Shown: one piece after another, positions 43,374 to 52,224 of the stretch
How positions within the stretch are numbered: the first letter of the stretch is position 1
How the letters are laid out: each line of letters starts with the position of its first letter
Origin: Arthrobacter sp. 35W
GTDB lineage: Bacteria > Actinomycetota > Actinomycetes > Actinomycetales > Micrococcaceae
Assembly: GCF_000482545.1 (NCBI RefSeq)
Contig: NZ_KI519454.1
Span: 1,054,001-1,118,000 of the forward strand
Reading direction: 5' to 3'
DNA length: 64,000 nucleotides
Notes under the pieces: model-generated
What the model saw: the letters and a program-made list of their open reading frames with translations, nothing else
Database searches by the model: none
Told to the model about the DNA's origin: nothing
Position numbers and translations under genes: made by a program

Positions 43374-44804
43374 GGTTGCGTCCCGCTGCGTGGTGTAAAT
43401 CTTGGCAGGCCCGCGTTGCTTCGTTAACGCAAAGAGCCATCGTGCGATGGTCAGTGAGTACCGATCAAAGTCACTCACAGAAAGACACAAACACACGATG
43501 GCCCTCGACCAGTCTGCCTTGCTCGACCTGCTTGGCCAACTCCAACAAACCGATGTTACTGACCGGATCCGTGCTGCAACGGAGATGCTCTATCAGGAAC
43601 TGATCGACGCGGAAGCGACCGCGTTCATCGGCGCAGCCCCCTTCGAACGCTCCGAGGAGCGCACCACCCAACGCAACGGGGCCCGCTCGAGACTGCTCAC
43701 CACGACCTCCGGGGACCTGAACCTGAAGATCCCGAAGCTGCGCCAGGGATCCTTCTTCCCGTCGCTCCTGGAGCGCCGCCGCCGCGTCGACCAGGCATTG
43801 TTCGCCGTCGTCATGGAGGCGTACCTGCATGGCGTCTCGACCCGGAAGGTCGAGATCAAAGTCAAGGCGCTCGGTGCCGATACCGGCATTTGGCAAGTCC
43901 GAGGTCTCCAGGAAATGCGCCGACCTCGACAAGGAGGTCGGCGCATTCCGTGACCGTGACCTGTCCGCTTTGGACTACCCGTATGTGTTCCTCGACGCGA
44001 CCTATTGCAAGGCACGGGTGAACCACCGGGTCGTGTCCCAGGCTGTCGTTGTCGCGTTCGGTGTCGCCGCTGACGGTCGCCGGGAAGTCCTCGGCTTCGA
44101 CGTCGGTGACAGTGAGAACGAAGGGTTCTGGACGGCATTCCTGCGCTCGTTGAAGGCCCGCGGATTAAAGGGAGTGAAGCTTGTCATCTCCGACGCCCAC
44201 ACCGGGCTGAAGAAGGCGATCAACGTCGTGTTCCAAGGCGCGGCGTGGCAGCGCTGCCGGGTGCACTTCATGCGCAACGTGCTCTCCACCGTGCCCAAAG
44301 CCTCCCAGGAGATGGTCGCCTCGATCATCCGCACCGCGTTCGCCCAGCCCGATGCCGGGCACGTGAACGCCCAGTTCAACGAGGTCGTCCGAATGCTCGG
44401 CAAGTCCCACCCCAAGGTCGCCGTGATGCTCGAGGAGGCCCGGACCGACGTGCTCGCGTTCGCCGGCTTCCCCGCGAAACACTGGCGGCAGATCTGGTCC
44501 GCGAACCCGATGGAACGGGTGAACAAGGAGATCAAACGACGTACCGACGTTGTGGGTGTTTTCCCGAACCCCGCAGCACTACTGCGGCTCGCCGGCGGGG
44601 TCCTCGTGGAGCAACACGACGAATGGGAGGCCGGCGACCGGCGTTACCTCTCAGAGGCTTCCATGGCCGCGCTCGGCACCATGAACACCCCATCGATTGA
44701 GCCGGTCGACGAGGTGATTTCACTCCCCGAACTCGCTGCGGCATAATCAAACCAGCTGACCCCGCACGGTGTTGAGAAACTCCACCACACAGCGGGACGC
44801 AACC
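43374..44804 (+). mobile_element. IS256-family insertion sequence (degenerate)
   Basis: 1431-base element bounded by inverted repeats of about 22 bases: the left end begins GGTTGCGTCCCGCTG at 43374, and the right end is its near-perfect complement finishing CAGCGGGACGCAACC at 44804 (one mismatch over 22). It encodes one IS256-type transposase that is frameshifted. No clear eight-base target duplication is seen (GCGAGGTT on the left, GCCGTGGT on the right), so flanking DNA has probably been rearranged since insertion. The left end sits inside the tail of repeat copy 2. Confidence 0.85.
43498..44746 (+). pseudogene. IS256-family transposase, frameshifted
   Basis: ATG 43498 opens MALDQSALLDLLGQLQQTDV with the family N-terminus (ATAFIGAAPFERSEERTTQR, then DLNLKIPKLRQGSFFPSLLE). 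Near 43886, at GGCATTTGGCAAG, one extra base shifts the frame. The second half continues in the next frame as KSEVSRKCADLDKEV, with the catalytic Asp in DATYCKARV, Asp in ISDAHTGLK and Glu in NPMERVNKEIKRR, ending PVDEVISLPELAAA. All three DDE residues survive but no single full protein is made. IS256 elements are not known to rely on programmed frameshifting, so this copy is probably inactive. Confidence 0.88.
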
Positions 44805-44841
44805 GCCGTGGTGATCCCGGGAGCATGCACCGGATGGACCG

Positions 44842-45717
44842 TCACAGGCGGGGATTGCATGGACCCGTTGATTCCCTAACCACAAGGTGTGGAATCTCCG
44901 CGAGGTGCCGGCCCGTTGAAGATCCTTGGATCCTGTCCAGAAGGGTCCGGGCGGCCAATGCCCCGTAGGCAGCCAGATCACGGCTGAGGGCAGACAGCCC
45001 CGCCAGCTGGCAGCCCAGGGAATCATCCCAGGCCAGAAGGGAGATGTCTCCCGGTATGGAGCAACCGGCCTGGAGGAGGTGGCTGCGGCCCCCGAGCGCC
45101 ATGAGGTCGTTGTCATAAATGATGGCCGTCGGCCGCAAGCCAAAGGGCTGTGCAAACAGTGTGGCCGTTTCCCGGGCCCCTCCGGCCTCCGTATAGTCTG
45201 CATGGGCCGCCTCGGCGGACATGCCGTATTCCTTGGCCGTCGCAAAGAATGCCGCATCGCGTTCCTGCGTGTGGAAAAGCTGCACGGGCCCACCCACATG
45301 GGCAATGTGCCGATGGCCGAGCACCGACAGATATGTGACAGCGTCACGCATCGCGGCGCCGTCGTTCGTCCAAACGGCCGGAAGCCCCTTGCCCAGACCA
45401 GGATTGCCCAGAATCACCGCGGGGAGCCCGAGCCCGCGCACGATGCCGGGGCGCGGGTCATCAGTCTGAAGGTCGACGACGAGGACGGCGCGCACGGCCC
45501 CGGTGCGTGCCCAGTGGTGGTATCGGGCGATTTCTTCCTCACTGGACCGGCAGATCTGCAACATGAGATTGAAGCCTGAATCCAGAAGGACCGATTCCAT
45601 TCCCCGGATGAATTCCACATAGAAAGGGTCCAGATTTCCACGCCGCGGATGCCTCTGGACCACCACTCCAACGGCCTGGATGGAGATACCGTCACGATTC
45701 CGTTGGTCCGGACTCAC
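44842..45717 (-). CDS. LacI-type effector-binding protein lacking a DNA-binding domain
   Basis: 291 residues from GTG 45717, which has an excellent GGAGGAAA site; upstream codons to 45840 show no helix-turn-helix. From IQAVGVVVQRHPRRGNLDPF onward it is a standard LacI/GalR effector domain (TAIIYDNDLMALGGRSHLLQ, then SLLAWDDSLGCQLAGLSALS, then GRHLAEIPHLVVRESTG). Normal members carry about 60 more N-terminal residues with the DNA-binding helix. Only about 130 bases separate it from the divergent ROK gene, too little for a lost domain in frame. It may be a truncated remnant or a sugar-sensing protein that acts by protein contact. The start and spacing look functional. Confidence 0.78.
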   Translation of the reverse strand: MSPDQRNRDGISIQAVGVVVQRHPRRGNLDPFYVEFIRGMESVLLDSGFNLMLQICRSSEEEIARYHHWARTGAVRAVLVVDLQTDDPRPGIVRGLGLPAVILGNPGLGKGLPAVWTNDGAAMRDAVTYLSVLGHRHIAHVGGPVQLFHTQERDAAFFATAKEYGMSAEAAHADYTEAGGARETATLFAQPFGLRPTAIIYDNDLMALGGRSHLLQAGCSIPGDISLLAWDDSLGCQLAGLSALSRDLAAYGALAARTLLDRIQGSSTGRHLAEIPHLVVRESTGPCNPRL

Positions 45718-45851
45718 AGACAATTTCCTCCATAGTGGGGCGGTCCCTTCCCGGCATACCAGTGCCAACCGTGGCACGGACGTGCTTGCGCGGGAAACTT
45801 CCGTCCATTCTTTCTTAAGGGACTTTATATTGCCAGTCAAGTTAGTCTGGG
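45718..45851. promoter_or_regulatory. Divergent promoter region, LacI-like / ROK
   Basis: 134 bases between divergent genes. GTGCCA and TGGCAC (45770-45785) form a small dyad with a four-base spacer, and TATATT near 45826 could be a -10 box toward the ROK gene. A site for the ROK repressor is expected here. Confidence 0.45.
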
Positions 45852-47123
45852 GTGATGGCTACAGCATCAAAACCTCCCCGATTTGGTGCCCGCGGACGGG
45901 TCCTTGAACTCATCCGGTCCACGGGCCCCACCAGCCGGACAGAATTGGCCGTCGCCTCCGGTTTGACACAGGCGACGATATCCAACGTCGTCAAGGAGCT
46001 CTTGCACGATGGATTGATCGGCGAGGTCGGCCAGGCAGCCTCCACCGGTGGCAAGCGCCGGACCCTTCTACGCCTGAGCCCCGATTCGCGGCTGGGAGTG
46101 GGAGTTCTTCTGGGGGCAGAAGCAATCACCTTGGTCGTATGCAACTTGGCCGGGGAGATGGTCTCCCGCATGAAGACCGTCGGGGCAAAAGGCATGACGC
46201 CCCAGGAAGCAGTCGCCGCCATAGCCAGATCGGTGGAATTCATCGTTGAGGACGCCGCGGACGATGCTGGTCGAATCGTCGGGATCGGATTGGCGGTACC
46301 TGGTCCGATTGATCGTGACAACGGGTTCATGACACGAGCCTTGAAGGGGGATCTGTGGGAGGCCTGGGCCGGGTTTCCGCTCCTTGCCGAGCTCGAGAAG
46401 GCGACAGGCATGTCCGTCGCCATCGACAACGACGCTACTGCCGCGGCCGTCGGGGAATACTGGCTGGGTGCGGCAGAGGAGGCCGCTGCGTACGCATGCG
46501 TCTACATGTCCGCGGGCATCGGAGCGGGCCTTGTCCTTGACGGCACGCCTTATCGGGGTGTCAGCTCCAATGCCGGCGAATTGGGGCACATCAGCGTGGA
46601 TGCGTCCGGCCCCACCTGCCCCTGCGGCAACCGCGGATGTCTTGAGCTGTTTGCTTCTCCTTCGGCCATTGTTTCCAAGGCCAAGCTGGAGGCAGCGGCA
46701 GGCAACCTGGACATGGCATTCACCAGCAACATAGAAGAAGACCTAGGCCGGCTGGGAATGCTCGGCATGAGAGGCGATGCGGTGGCCCATGAGATTCTCC
46801 GGTCCGCGGCCGACCTCTTGGCGGTAGGCATCGTCAGCCTCGTCAATCTCTTCGATGTTGGACTCATTGTCCTGTCCGGACCAGCGTTTGTCTCAACAGG
46901 ATCGATCTATCTGGAGCAGGTCGGCCAGGCCTTGGCCCGGGCGGCCTTGAGCCGTAGCGTCCACCCGGTCAAACTCGAGCTTTCGTTCAGCACCCGCGAT
47001 TCAGCGGCACTGGGTGCGGCTGTCCTCGTGCTTCAGGAGGAACTGGATCCGCGCACCCGGCGCTCCGTGAGCGTTTCCGCAGGGTCCGGGATCCCATCCG
47101 TTTCCTGGGATCCCGGACCCTAG
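45852..47123 (+). CDS. ROK-family transcriptional regulator
   Basis: About 423 residues with adjacent GTG (45852) and ATG (45855) starts. The N-terminal winged helix is GRVLELIRSTGPTSRTELAV plus ASGLTQATISNVVKELLHDG. The ROK domain follows, with the sugar-site segment VAIDNDATAAAVGEYWLG and the zinc motif CPCGNRGCLELF. The ATP-binding part appears to be of the repressor type (NagC/XylR group) rather than kinase, given the fused winged helix. It is convergent with manA and divergent from the LacI-like gene. Control of the mannan operon in response to a hexose or its phosphate is likely from context. Confidence 0.9.
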   Translation: MMATASKPPRFGARGRVLELIRSTGPTSRTELAVASGLTQATISNVVKELLHDGLIGEVGQAASTGGKRRTLLRLSPDSRLGVGVLLGAEAITLVVCNLAGEMVSRMKTVGAKGMTPQEAVAAIARSVEFIVEDAADDAGRIVGIGLAVPGPIDRDNGFMTRALKGDLWEAWAGFPLLAELEKATGMSVAIDNDATAAAVGEYWLGAAEEAAAYACVYMSAGIGAGLVLDGTPYRGVSSNAGELGHISVDASGPTCPCGNRGCLELFASPSAIVSKAKLEAAAGNLDMAFTSNIEEDLGRLGMLGMRGDAVAHEILRSAADLLAVGIVSLVNLFDVGLIVLSGPAFVSTGSIYLEQVGQALARAALSRSVHPVKLELSFSTRDSAALGAAVLVLQEELDPRTRRSVSVSAGSGIPSVSWDPGP

Positions 47124-47133
47124 CGGTCCGGGA
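47111..47133. terminator. Bidirectional terminator between ROK gene and manA
   Basis: TCCCGGACC (47111-47119) and GGTCCGGGA (47125-47133) form a nine-pair stem over CTAGC, overlapping the ROK stop codon and lying 15 bases beyond the manA stop. It is placed exactly between two convergent genes. Confidence 0.7.
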
Positions 47134-47147
47134 CCTGCGGTTCCGGG

Positions 47148-48338
47148 CTAGGGCACGAAGGCCTGTGCCACCGTGCCCGCGCCCTCCACTGTTGCCGGGC
47201 CGTCGGCCGCGGGAACATAGACGGATTCCCCACGCTTCAACACCTGCCCCAGCGGCTCGGTCCGAGTCGACACTCGTACAGTCCCGTCCAAACATACGAG
47301 GATGCGCGGTCCATCCTCGGGCAGGGTGAGGGACATGTCCCCCGCACGGCCGGGATGGGTGATGGACAGCGCGAATTCGGGGACCGGGGGAGTGAACACA
47401 TGGGTGACGGCATTGTTCGGAACGGATTCAAGGTTAAAGCCGGACGACGTGAAGTCAAGGGCCTCCAACATAGCGTCGCTGTCGACGTGTTTGGCCGTGA
47501 GACCAAGGCGGAGGACGTTGTCTGAATTTGCCATCAGCTCCAGCCCAAAGCCGCTGAGGTAGGCATGTGGAACTCCTGCACCGAGAAAGACGAGCTGGCC
47601 AGCCTGCAGGACAACACGGTTCAGCAGGAGAGAGATGACGGCTCCGACATCGCCGGGATAGAACCCGGCCAGCTCGGTGACGGTTTTATACGCACTGCGC
47701 ATGGCGGGGTCGGAGACGATGTCTGCCTGCTCCCGGCATGTTGCCACGACCTGGCCAACGTCCGTAGCGGACAGGCCCAGCAGCGATTGAAGCGCGGCCT
47801 GCAGGCGGTCGGCGGAGGGGCCCGAGGTCAGCGCCTCGTAGGCAGGCTTGAGGGGACCGTTGAGGGATCCCAGCAGGCTGGCGGCTTCCGTGTGTGCACG
47901 GAAACCAACGAGTCCCTCGAACCGGGTCAGGGCGTAGACCATCTCGGGTTTGTGGTGCTGGTCCCGAAAGGTGCGGCCAGGATCTGTCAGGGGAACGCCG
48001 CGGTGCTGTTCGTCGTCGTACCCGGCCCGCGCCATGTCAGGGTTGGGGTGGACCTGCAGGGACAGGGGACGCGCCGGGGCCAGGAGTTTGAGCAGATAAG
48101 GGAGCCGCCCGAATGCAGAATGGACCCTTTGGCCCAGATGCGTCGCTGGCGCGGTGGCAATGGCCCGGTCCAGAAGCTCCCCGCCGCCAGGAGAGTGGAT
48201 GGTGGACGGGCCGGTGGGATGCGCGCCCAGCCAGAGTTCGGCGAATGGCGCTCCATCGGCTTCGATGCCAAGAAAATCGGACATCGAGGAGGTCGATCCC
48301 CAGTCGTAGGAACGTCGGGATCCGGTCAGAGGGTACAT
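47148..48338 (-). CDS. manA: Mannose-6-phosphate isomerase, type I
   Basis: 396 residues from ATG 48338 (MYPLTGSRRSYDWGSTSSMS) behind AAGGA; the 34 further codons upstream look non-coding. It is a zinc enzyme converting mannose-6-phosphate to fructose-6-phosphate. Ligand regions are SLQVHPNPDMA (Gln, His), HHKPEMVYAL (Glu) and GVPHAYLSG (His). It is the last gene of the mannan operon, 161 bases after the ABC protein gene, and converges with the ROK regulator. It gives the route by which mannose units enter glycolysis. Confidence 0.93.
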   Translation of the reverse strand: MYPLTGSRRSYDWGSTSSMSDFLGIEADGAPFAELWLGAHPTGPSTIHSPGGGELLDRAIATAPATHLGQRVHSAFGRLPYLLKLLAPARPLSLQVHPNPDMARAGYDDEQHRGVPLTDPGRTFRDQHHKPEMVYALTRFEGLVGFRAHTEAASLLGSLNGPLKPAYEALTSGPSADRLQAALQSLLGLSATDVGQVVATCREQADIVSDPAMRSAYKTVTELAGFYPGDVGAVISLLLNRVVLQAGQLVFLGAGVPHAYLSGFGLELMANSDNVLRLGLTAKHVDSDAMLEALDFTSSGFNLESVPNNAVTHVFTPPVPEFALSITHPGRAGDMSLTLPEDGPRILVCLDGTVRVSTRTEPLGQVLKRGESVYVPAADGPATVEGAGTVAQAFVP

Positions 48339-48499
48339 TCTTTGGTCCTTAGTGTTTGGGGAGCATGCCCTTGCACCCGGTGGTGCGGGGCAAGGGGTGG
48401 TGGGTGGAGACGGGTTTCCAGCGGAGCCGTGGTGGCCCAACGAAAACGGTGGTGCGCCCTTCGGGATGGGCCCAGACCATCGGGTGGCCTGCCGTGGGG

Positions 48500-50278
48500 C
48501 TAGGCGTCCTGGAGCCGGTGCATGCGCGCATAGGCGCCGTGGAGCTCCAGTAGTTCGTGGTGGCTGCCGATTTCCACGATGCGTCCCCGCTCCAGCACGA
48601 CGATCCGGGTGGCTGATCGAATGGTGGAGAGCCGGTGGGCCACCACCAAGGTGGTCCGTCCCTGCATGAGACGGGCAAGGGCATCGCGCACCTGGGCTTC
48701 GGCTTCTACGTCGAGCGCGCTGGTGGCCTCATCAAGGAACAGGACCCGTGGATCCCGGACAAGTGCCCGGGCAATGGCAATGCGTTGGCGCTGGCCGCCG
48801 GAGAGGCCTGTACCCCGTTCGCCCACCGGGGTGTGCCAGCCTCGGGGCAGCTCGTCGACAAAGCCGGCCGCGTTGGCGCCGACCAAAGCGGCGCGCACCT
48901 GGTCGTCCGGCACCCCTTCGCGGCCATACGTCACGTTGTCGCGGATGGAGCCTTCGAAGAGGACAGGTTCCTGGGGGACAATGGAGACACGGTTTCGATA
49001 CGTCCGAAGGTCCAGCGACGCCATGTCCGCGCCGTCCAAAAGCACCCTGCCGGCACCGGGGCGGAGGAAACCCAACGCCACATTTAGAAGGGTTGACTTC
49101 CCGGACCCGGTCGGACCGACAAAAGCCACAGTCTCGCCGGGCCTGATGTGGACGCTGATTCCGTCCAGCGCCGGGGACTGGGAGGCCGGGAAGGAAAGGC
49201 GCACGTTTTCCAGGCGAAGATCGCCCAGGACGTCCTGGACGGGGGCTTTCCCGTGGTTGCGCTCAATGTCCGGATCCTGCATGACTTCGGCCATGGAGCG
49301 GATGGATTCGCCGCCGCGGGCAAGGATGGGCGCCAGTCCAAGCAGCGAAATGATGCCGCCGGTCAGGATGGCGAAGTAGCTGCTCAACAGGACCACCTCA
49401 CCGGCGGTGACGGGGATGAATCCGGTCATCGAGACGGTGGCGGCAAGGACAAGGCAGCACAGCCCCAGCACCTGGTAGGCAATCCACGCCGCCGCATTGA
49501 ATCGGCCGTTTAGGCGGTCCAGCTCCAGGCCGGCATGCCGGACGTCTTCCGCACTGCCAGCCACCCTGAGGGCGGCCACCTGCTCCAGCCCATGCGCACG
49601 GGTGATGGGCATCAGGGACGCCATTTCGCCCACTTTGGCGGACAGGTTTTCCACCTGTTTGCGGAACTGCTCGTTGCGGTCGGCGGAGCTTCGTTGCAGC
49701 ATCCTGACGAGGACGACGCCGATGGGCACTGTCACTGCGAACACGAGGACAAAGGAAGGAACCCGGACGGCGGTGGTGGCCAGTGCGCCGATGAGGACCG
49801 TGATCGCGGACATGCCGGGGCCCACGCACTGCTGGAGCATCAGTTCCACGTTCTCGACGTCCCGGACCACTTTGGTCTGGATAACGGAGGAACTGCTGCG
49901 GTGGTGGAATCCGATGGACAGCTCCTGCAATCGTTGGGTGAGCATGTTTCGGAGTTCCGCTGCGGCACTGCGCACTATGGTGCTGAAACGGTGGACGAAG
50001 GCGAGGGACATCGGATAGTTCTGGGCAAGGATGGCTGCGGCTACCGCGAAATTGATCCATAAGCCCTCGATGCCCGCGCCCGAGACGACGATGTCGATGA
50101 TGTTGCCCGTGAGGATCGGCAGGATCCATAGCGGGCTGTCTTTGAGGACAAAGAAGAAGATAGCAACGGATAGCTGGCGCCGGTGCGGGCGCAGGATCCC
50201 CAGTAGTACCCGGTAGGGGTGTTTGCCGCCGTCGGCGAATGCTGTCTCAAGCCTGGTTGATGTCAAGGCAATCCACAC
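48500..50278 (-). CDS. Exporter-type ABC protein (membrane domain fused to ATPase)
   Basis: 592-residue half-transporter. The membrane domain (about 25-330) has six hydrophobic segments, beginning KDSPLWILPILTGNIIDIVV. The ATPase domain has Walker A GPTGSGKST, signature LSGGQRQR and Walker B VLFLDEATSALD, followed by the switch histidine in LVVAHRLSTIRSA. This is type IV exporter architecture, not an importer component. It overlaps the esterase gene by 16 bases in the mannan operon, so co-expression is certain if the operon is transcribed through. Substrate unknown. It may export a by-product or act as a homodimer unrelated to mannan. Confidence 0.9.
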   Translation of the reverse strand: MWIALTSTRLETAFADGGKHPYRVLLGILRPHRRQLSVAIFFFVLKDSPLWILPILTGNIIDIVVSGAGIEGLWINFAVAAAILAQNYPMSLAFVHRFSTIVRSAAAELRNMLTQRLQELSIGFHHRSSSSVIQTKVVRDVENVELMLQQCVGPGMSAITVLIGALATTAVRVPSFVLVFAVTVPIGVVLVRMLQRSSADRNEQFRKQVENLSAKVGEMASLMPITRAHGLEQVAALRVAGSAEDVRHAGLELDRLNGRFNAAAWIAYQVLGLCCLVLAATVSMTGFIPVTAGEVVLLSSYFAILTGGIISLLGLAPILARGGESIRSMAEVMQDPDIERNHGKAPVQDVLGDLRLENVRLSFPASQSPALDGISVHIRPGETVAFVGPTGSGKSTLLNVALGFLRPGAGRVLLDGADMASLDLRTYRNRVSIVPQEPVLFEGSIRDNVTYGREGVPDDQVRAALVGANAAGFVDELPRGWHTPVGERGTGLSGGQRQRIAIARALVRDPRVLFLDEATSALDVEAEAQVRDALARLMQGRTTLVVAHRLSTIRSATRIVVLERGRIVEIGSHHELLELHGAYARMHRLQDA

Positions 50279-51252
50279 CCGGATGGGGATAGGTCGGCGA
50301 GCCAGGCCATCTGTGTTTGGCGCTGGTGGCCCTGGCCGCCTTCATGGTCATTGAACGGGTAGGTGATGACGTGTTTGATTTCACCTCGGTAGTGGTTGAA
50401 CGCGGCGTACACGGTGGAGGGCGGGCAGATGGCGTCCATCAGGCCCACGGAGAAGAGGGCCGGAGCCGAGGCGCGTTTGGCGAGGTTGACGGCGTCAAAG
50501 TAGGAGAGCGTGTCGAAGATCTGCTCTATCTGGCCCCGGTGCACGGAGAGGTAGCGGGTGATCTCGGCGAAGGGATCGGTGGTGCAGATTTCCACGCCAC
50601 GGGCGAAATGGCACAGGAACGGAACGTCGGCCATGACGGCGGTGAGGTCCGGGACCAGGCCGGCCACCGCGAGGGCAATCCCGCCGCCCTGGCTGATTCC
50701 GTGGACGGCTACGCGGCCGGGATCGACGCCGGGGAGGGCACGGGCTGCCTCCACGGCACGGACACCGTCGGTGAAGACCCGGCGGTAGTAGTAGTCCTGT
50801 GGATTGTTGATGCCCTTTGTCATGAATCCGGCCACGCTGGGGCCCGAACCGTGCGGGTCCGGCGTGGTTCCACCCGCGCCCCACCCGGAACCCTGGCCCC
50901 GGGTGTCGACGTGCAGGTGCGCATAGCCGGCACTGGCCCAGTACAGGCTCTCACCCGGCAGGTCCCTACCGCCGTTGTAGCCGATGAATTCGACGACGGC
51001 CGGCAGCGGCCCGGGGATGCCCCGGGGCCGGGTGAACCAGGCATTGATCCGGTCCCCGCCGAAACCGCTGAAGCTGACATCGACGATGTCGACGGTCACA
51101 TAGGGCGTCGTGAGGGGTGTGGCCTGTACATCCAGGGCGTAGCTCCGGGCTTCGGTGAGCGTCGCCGTCCAGAAGGCGTCGAAGTCCTCCGGCTCGCGGA
51201 CCGCGGGACGGTAGCCGACGAGCTCAGTGAGTGGCAAGTCATTGTGGGCCAA
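50263..51252 (-). CDS. CE7-family acetyl (xylan/mannan) esterase
   Basis: 329-residue alpha/beta hydrolase of the acetylxylan esterase/cephalosporin C deacetylase family. All three CE7 signatures are present: RGQG at 118-121, nucleophile Ser187 in GISQGGG, and HE at 303-304, with Asp273 in GLMDAICPPS completing the triad. There is no signal peptide, so it removes acetyl groups from short oligosaccharides after import. Acetylated mannan or glucomannan is the obvious source given the GH113 and GH2 neighbours. It lies 12 bases after the kinase gene. Confidence 0.92.
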   Translation of the reverse strand: MAHNDLPLTELVGYRPAVREPEDFDAFWTATLTEARSYALDVQATPLTTPYVTVDIVDVSFSGFGGDRINAWFTRPRGIPGPLPAVVEFIGYNGGRDLPGESLYWASAGYAHLHVDTRGQGSGWGAGGTTPDPHGSGPSVAGFMTKGINNPQDYYYRRVFTDGVRAVEAARALPGVDPGRVAVHGISQGGGIALAVAGLVPDLTAVMADVPFLCHFARGVEICTTDPFAEITRYLSVHRGQIEQIFDTLSYFDAVNLAKRASAPALFSVGLMDAICPPSTVYAAFNHYRGEIKHVITYPFNDHEGGQGHQRQTQMAWLADLSPSGCGLP

Positions 51253-51264
51253 GTGAATCCTTTC

Positions 51265-52224
51265 CTATCCGGGCAGGGACATGCCGTGCAGGCTGGCTAC
51301 GGTGGAGACATGGATCTGCGGGTGCAACGGGTGGCCTGGGCGAAGAGCGGGGATCTGCGCCACACCGTCTAGGGGCCCACCGCGCGGCGCCACCAGGTTG
51401 GCGTTGGGCCAGGCCTGGCGCAGCGTGTCCCGCAGCCGGTCCTCCATCCGTGGATTGGAGAGGATTTTTCCCACCCAGCTGATGTCCGGGCTGGATCCGG
51501 GCAACCATCCCACCCGGGCCAGGCTCGCGGTAATGGAGAGGGTGAGTTCATCTATTGCCTGCTCCACGATCCGGCGGGACACCAGGTCGTGGTCGGAAAG
51601 GTCGATGATCTGGCGGGCGTAGGAGGCCACCAACGCGATCCGCTCCGGATTGGATTGGATTTCAATGTAGGCGCTCTCCACGTCCGGGAAGTCCTGCTGG
51701 ATCAGGCCCAGGATTTTGGTGGGTTCGCCCCGGCCATCATGGGCGCGCATGGCGGCGTCGAGTCCGGTCCGGCCGATCCAGTAGCCGCTGCCCGCATCGC
51801 CCATGATGTTGCCCCAGCCGTCCACCCGGGCGAAGCTGCTTTCGCCCGTGGCCAAGGTGACGACGCCGGTGCCGGCGGCCAGTGCCGAACCGAGCCGGTC
51901 TCCGAGGCAGCCGAGGTATCCGGAGATGGAATCGTGGGTCAGATAGACGGCGGTCACGCCACGGTCCTGGCAGGCCCGGAGGACTGCCTCCGGATCGGCG
52001 TCGGCGGGTGTCAGGCCGGACAGGGCCGCGGCGACCCGCACCGGGCCAGTGGGGCGTTCGGGCACAAGGGCCAGGACCACGTCCACCAGCTGGGGCAGCA
52101 GGGGCCTGTCCGTCAGGATCGGCGGGAAGTCCCACCGGCCTTCGACAATCTCACCCCTGAGAAGGCGGGCCCGGATCGAGGACTGGCCGGCGTCGATGGC
52201 CAAGATGGCAGCCGTGGCGGTCAT
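51265..52224 (-). CDS. BadF/BadG-type sugar kinase (N-acetylglucosamine kinase-like)
   Basis: 319-residue ASKHA-fold kinase. Phosphate-1 loop AIDAGQSSIRARL is at 9-21, phosphate-2 loop ALAAGTGVVTLATG near 116, and DAGSGYWIG provides the sugar-site glycine/aspartate region. Characterised relatives phosphorylate GlcNAc or other hexosamines. In this operon the only obvious need is a kinase between beta-mannosidase and mannose-6-phosphate isomerase, so mannose is the predicted substrate. The start overlaps the GH113 stop by four bases. Hexosamine activity remains the alternative. Confidence 0.82.
   Translation of the reverse strand: MTATAAILAIDAGQSSIRARLLRGEIVEGRWDFPPILTDRPLLPQLVDVVLALVPERPTGPVRVAAALSGLTPADADPEAVLRACQDRGVTAVYLTHDSISGYLGCLGDRLGSALAAGTGVVTLATGESSFARVDGWGNIMGDAGSGYWIGRTGLDAAMRAHDGRGEPTKILGLIQQDFPDVESAYIEIQSNPERIALVASYARQIIDLSDHDLVSRRIVEQAIDELTLSITASLARVGWLPGSSPDISWVGKILSNPRMEDRLRDTLRQAWPNANLVAPRGGPLDGVAQIPALRPGHPLHPQIHVSTVASLHGMSLPG

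Noticed and set aside
43402-44746. Programmed frameshift in the IS256 transposase
   Set aside because: There is no classic slippery heptamer with downstream structure visible, and IS256 transposases are normally a single frame; a simple one-base insertion is more likely.
50317-51372. 351-codon plus-strand open frame
   Set aside because: Antisense to the CE7 esterase, which has a complete catalytic set.
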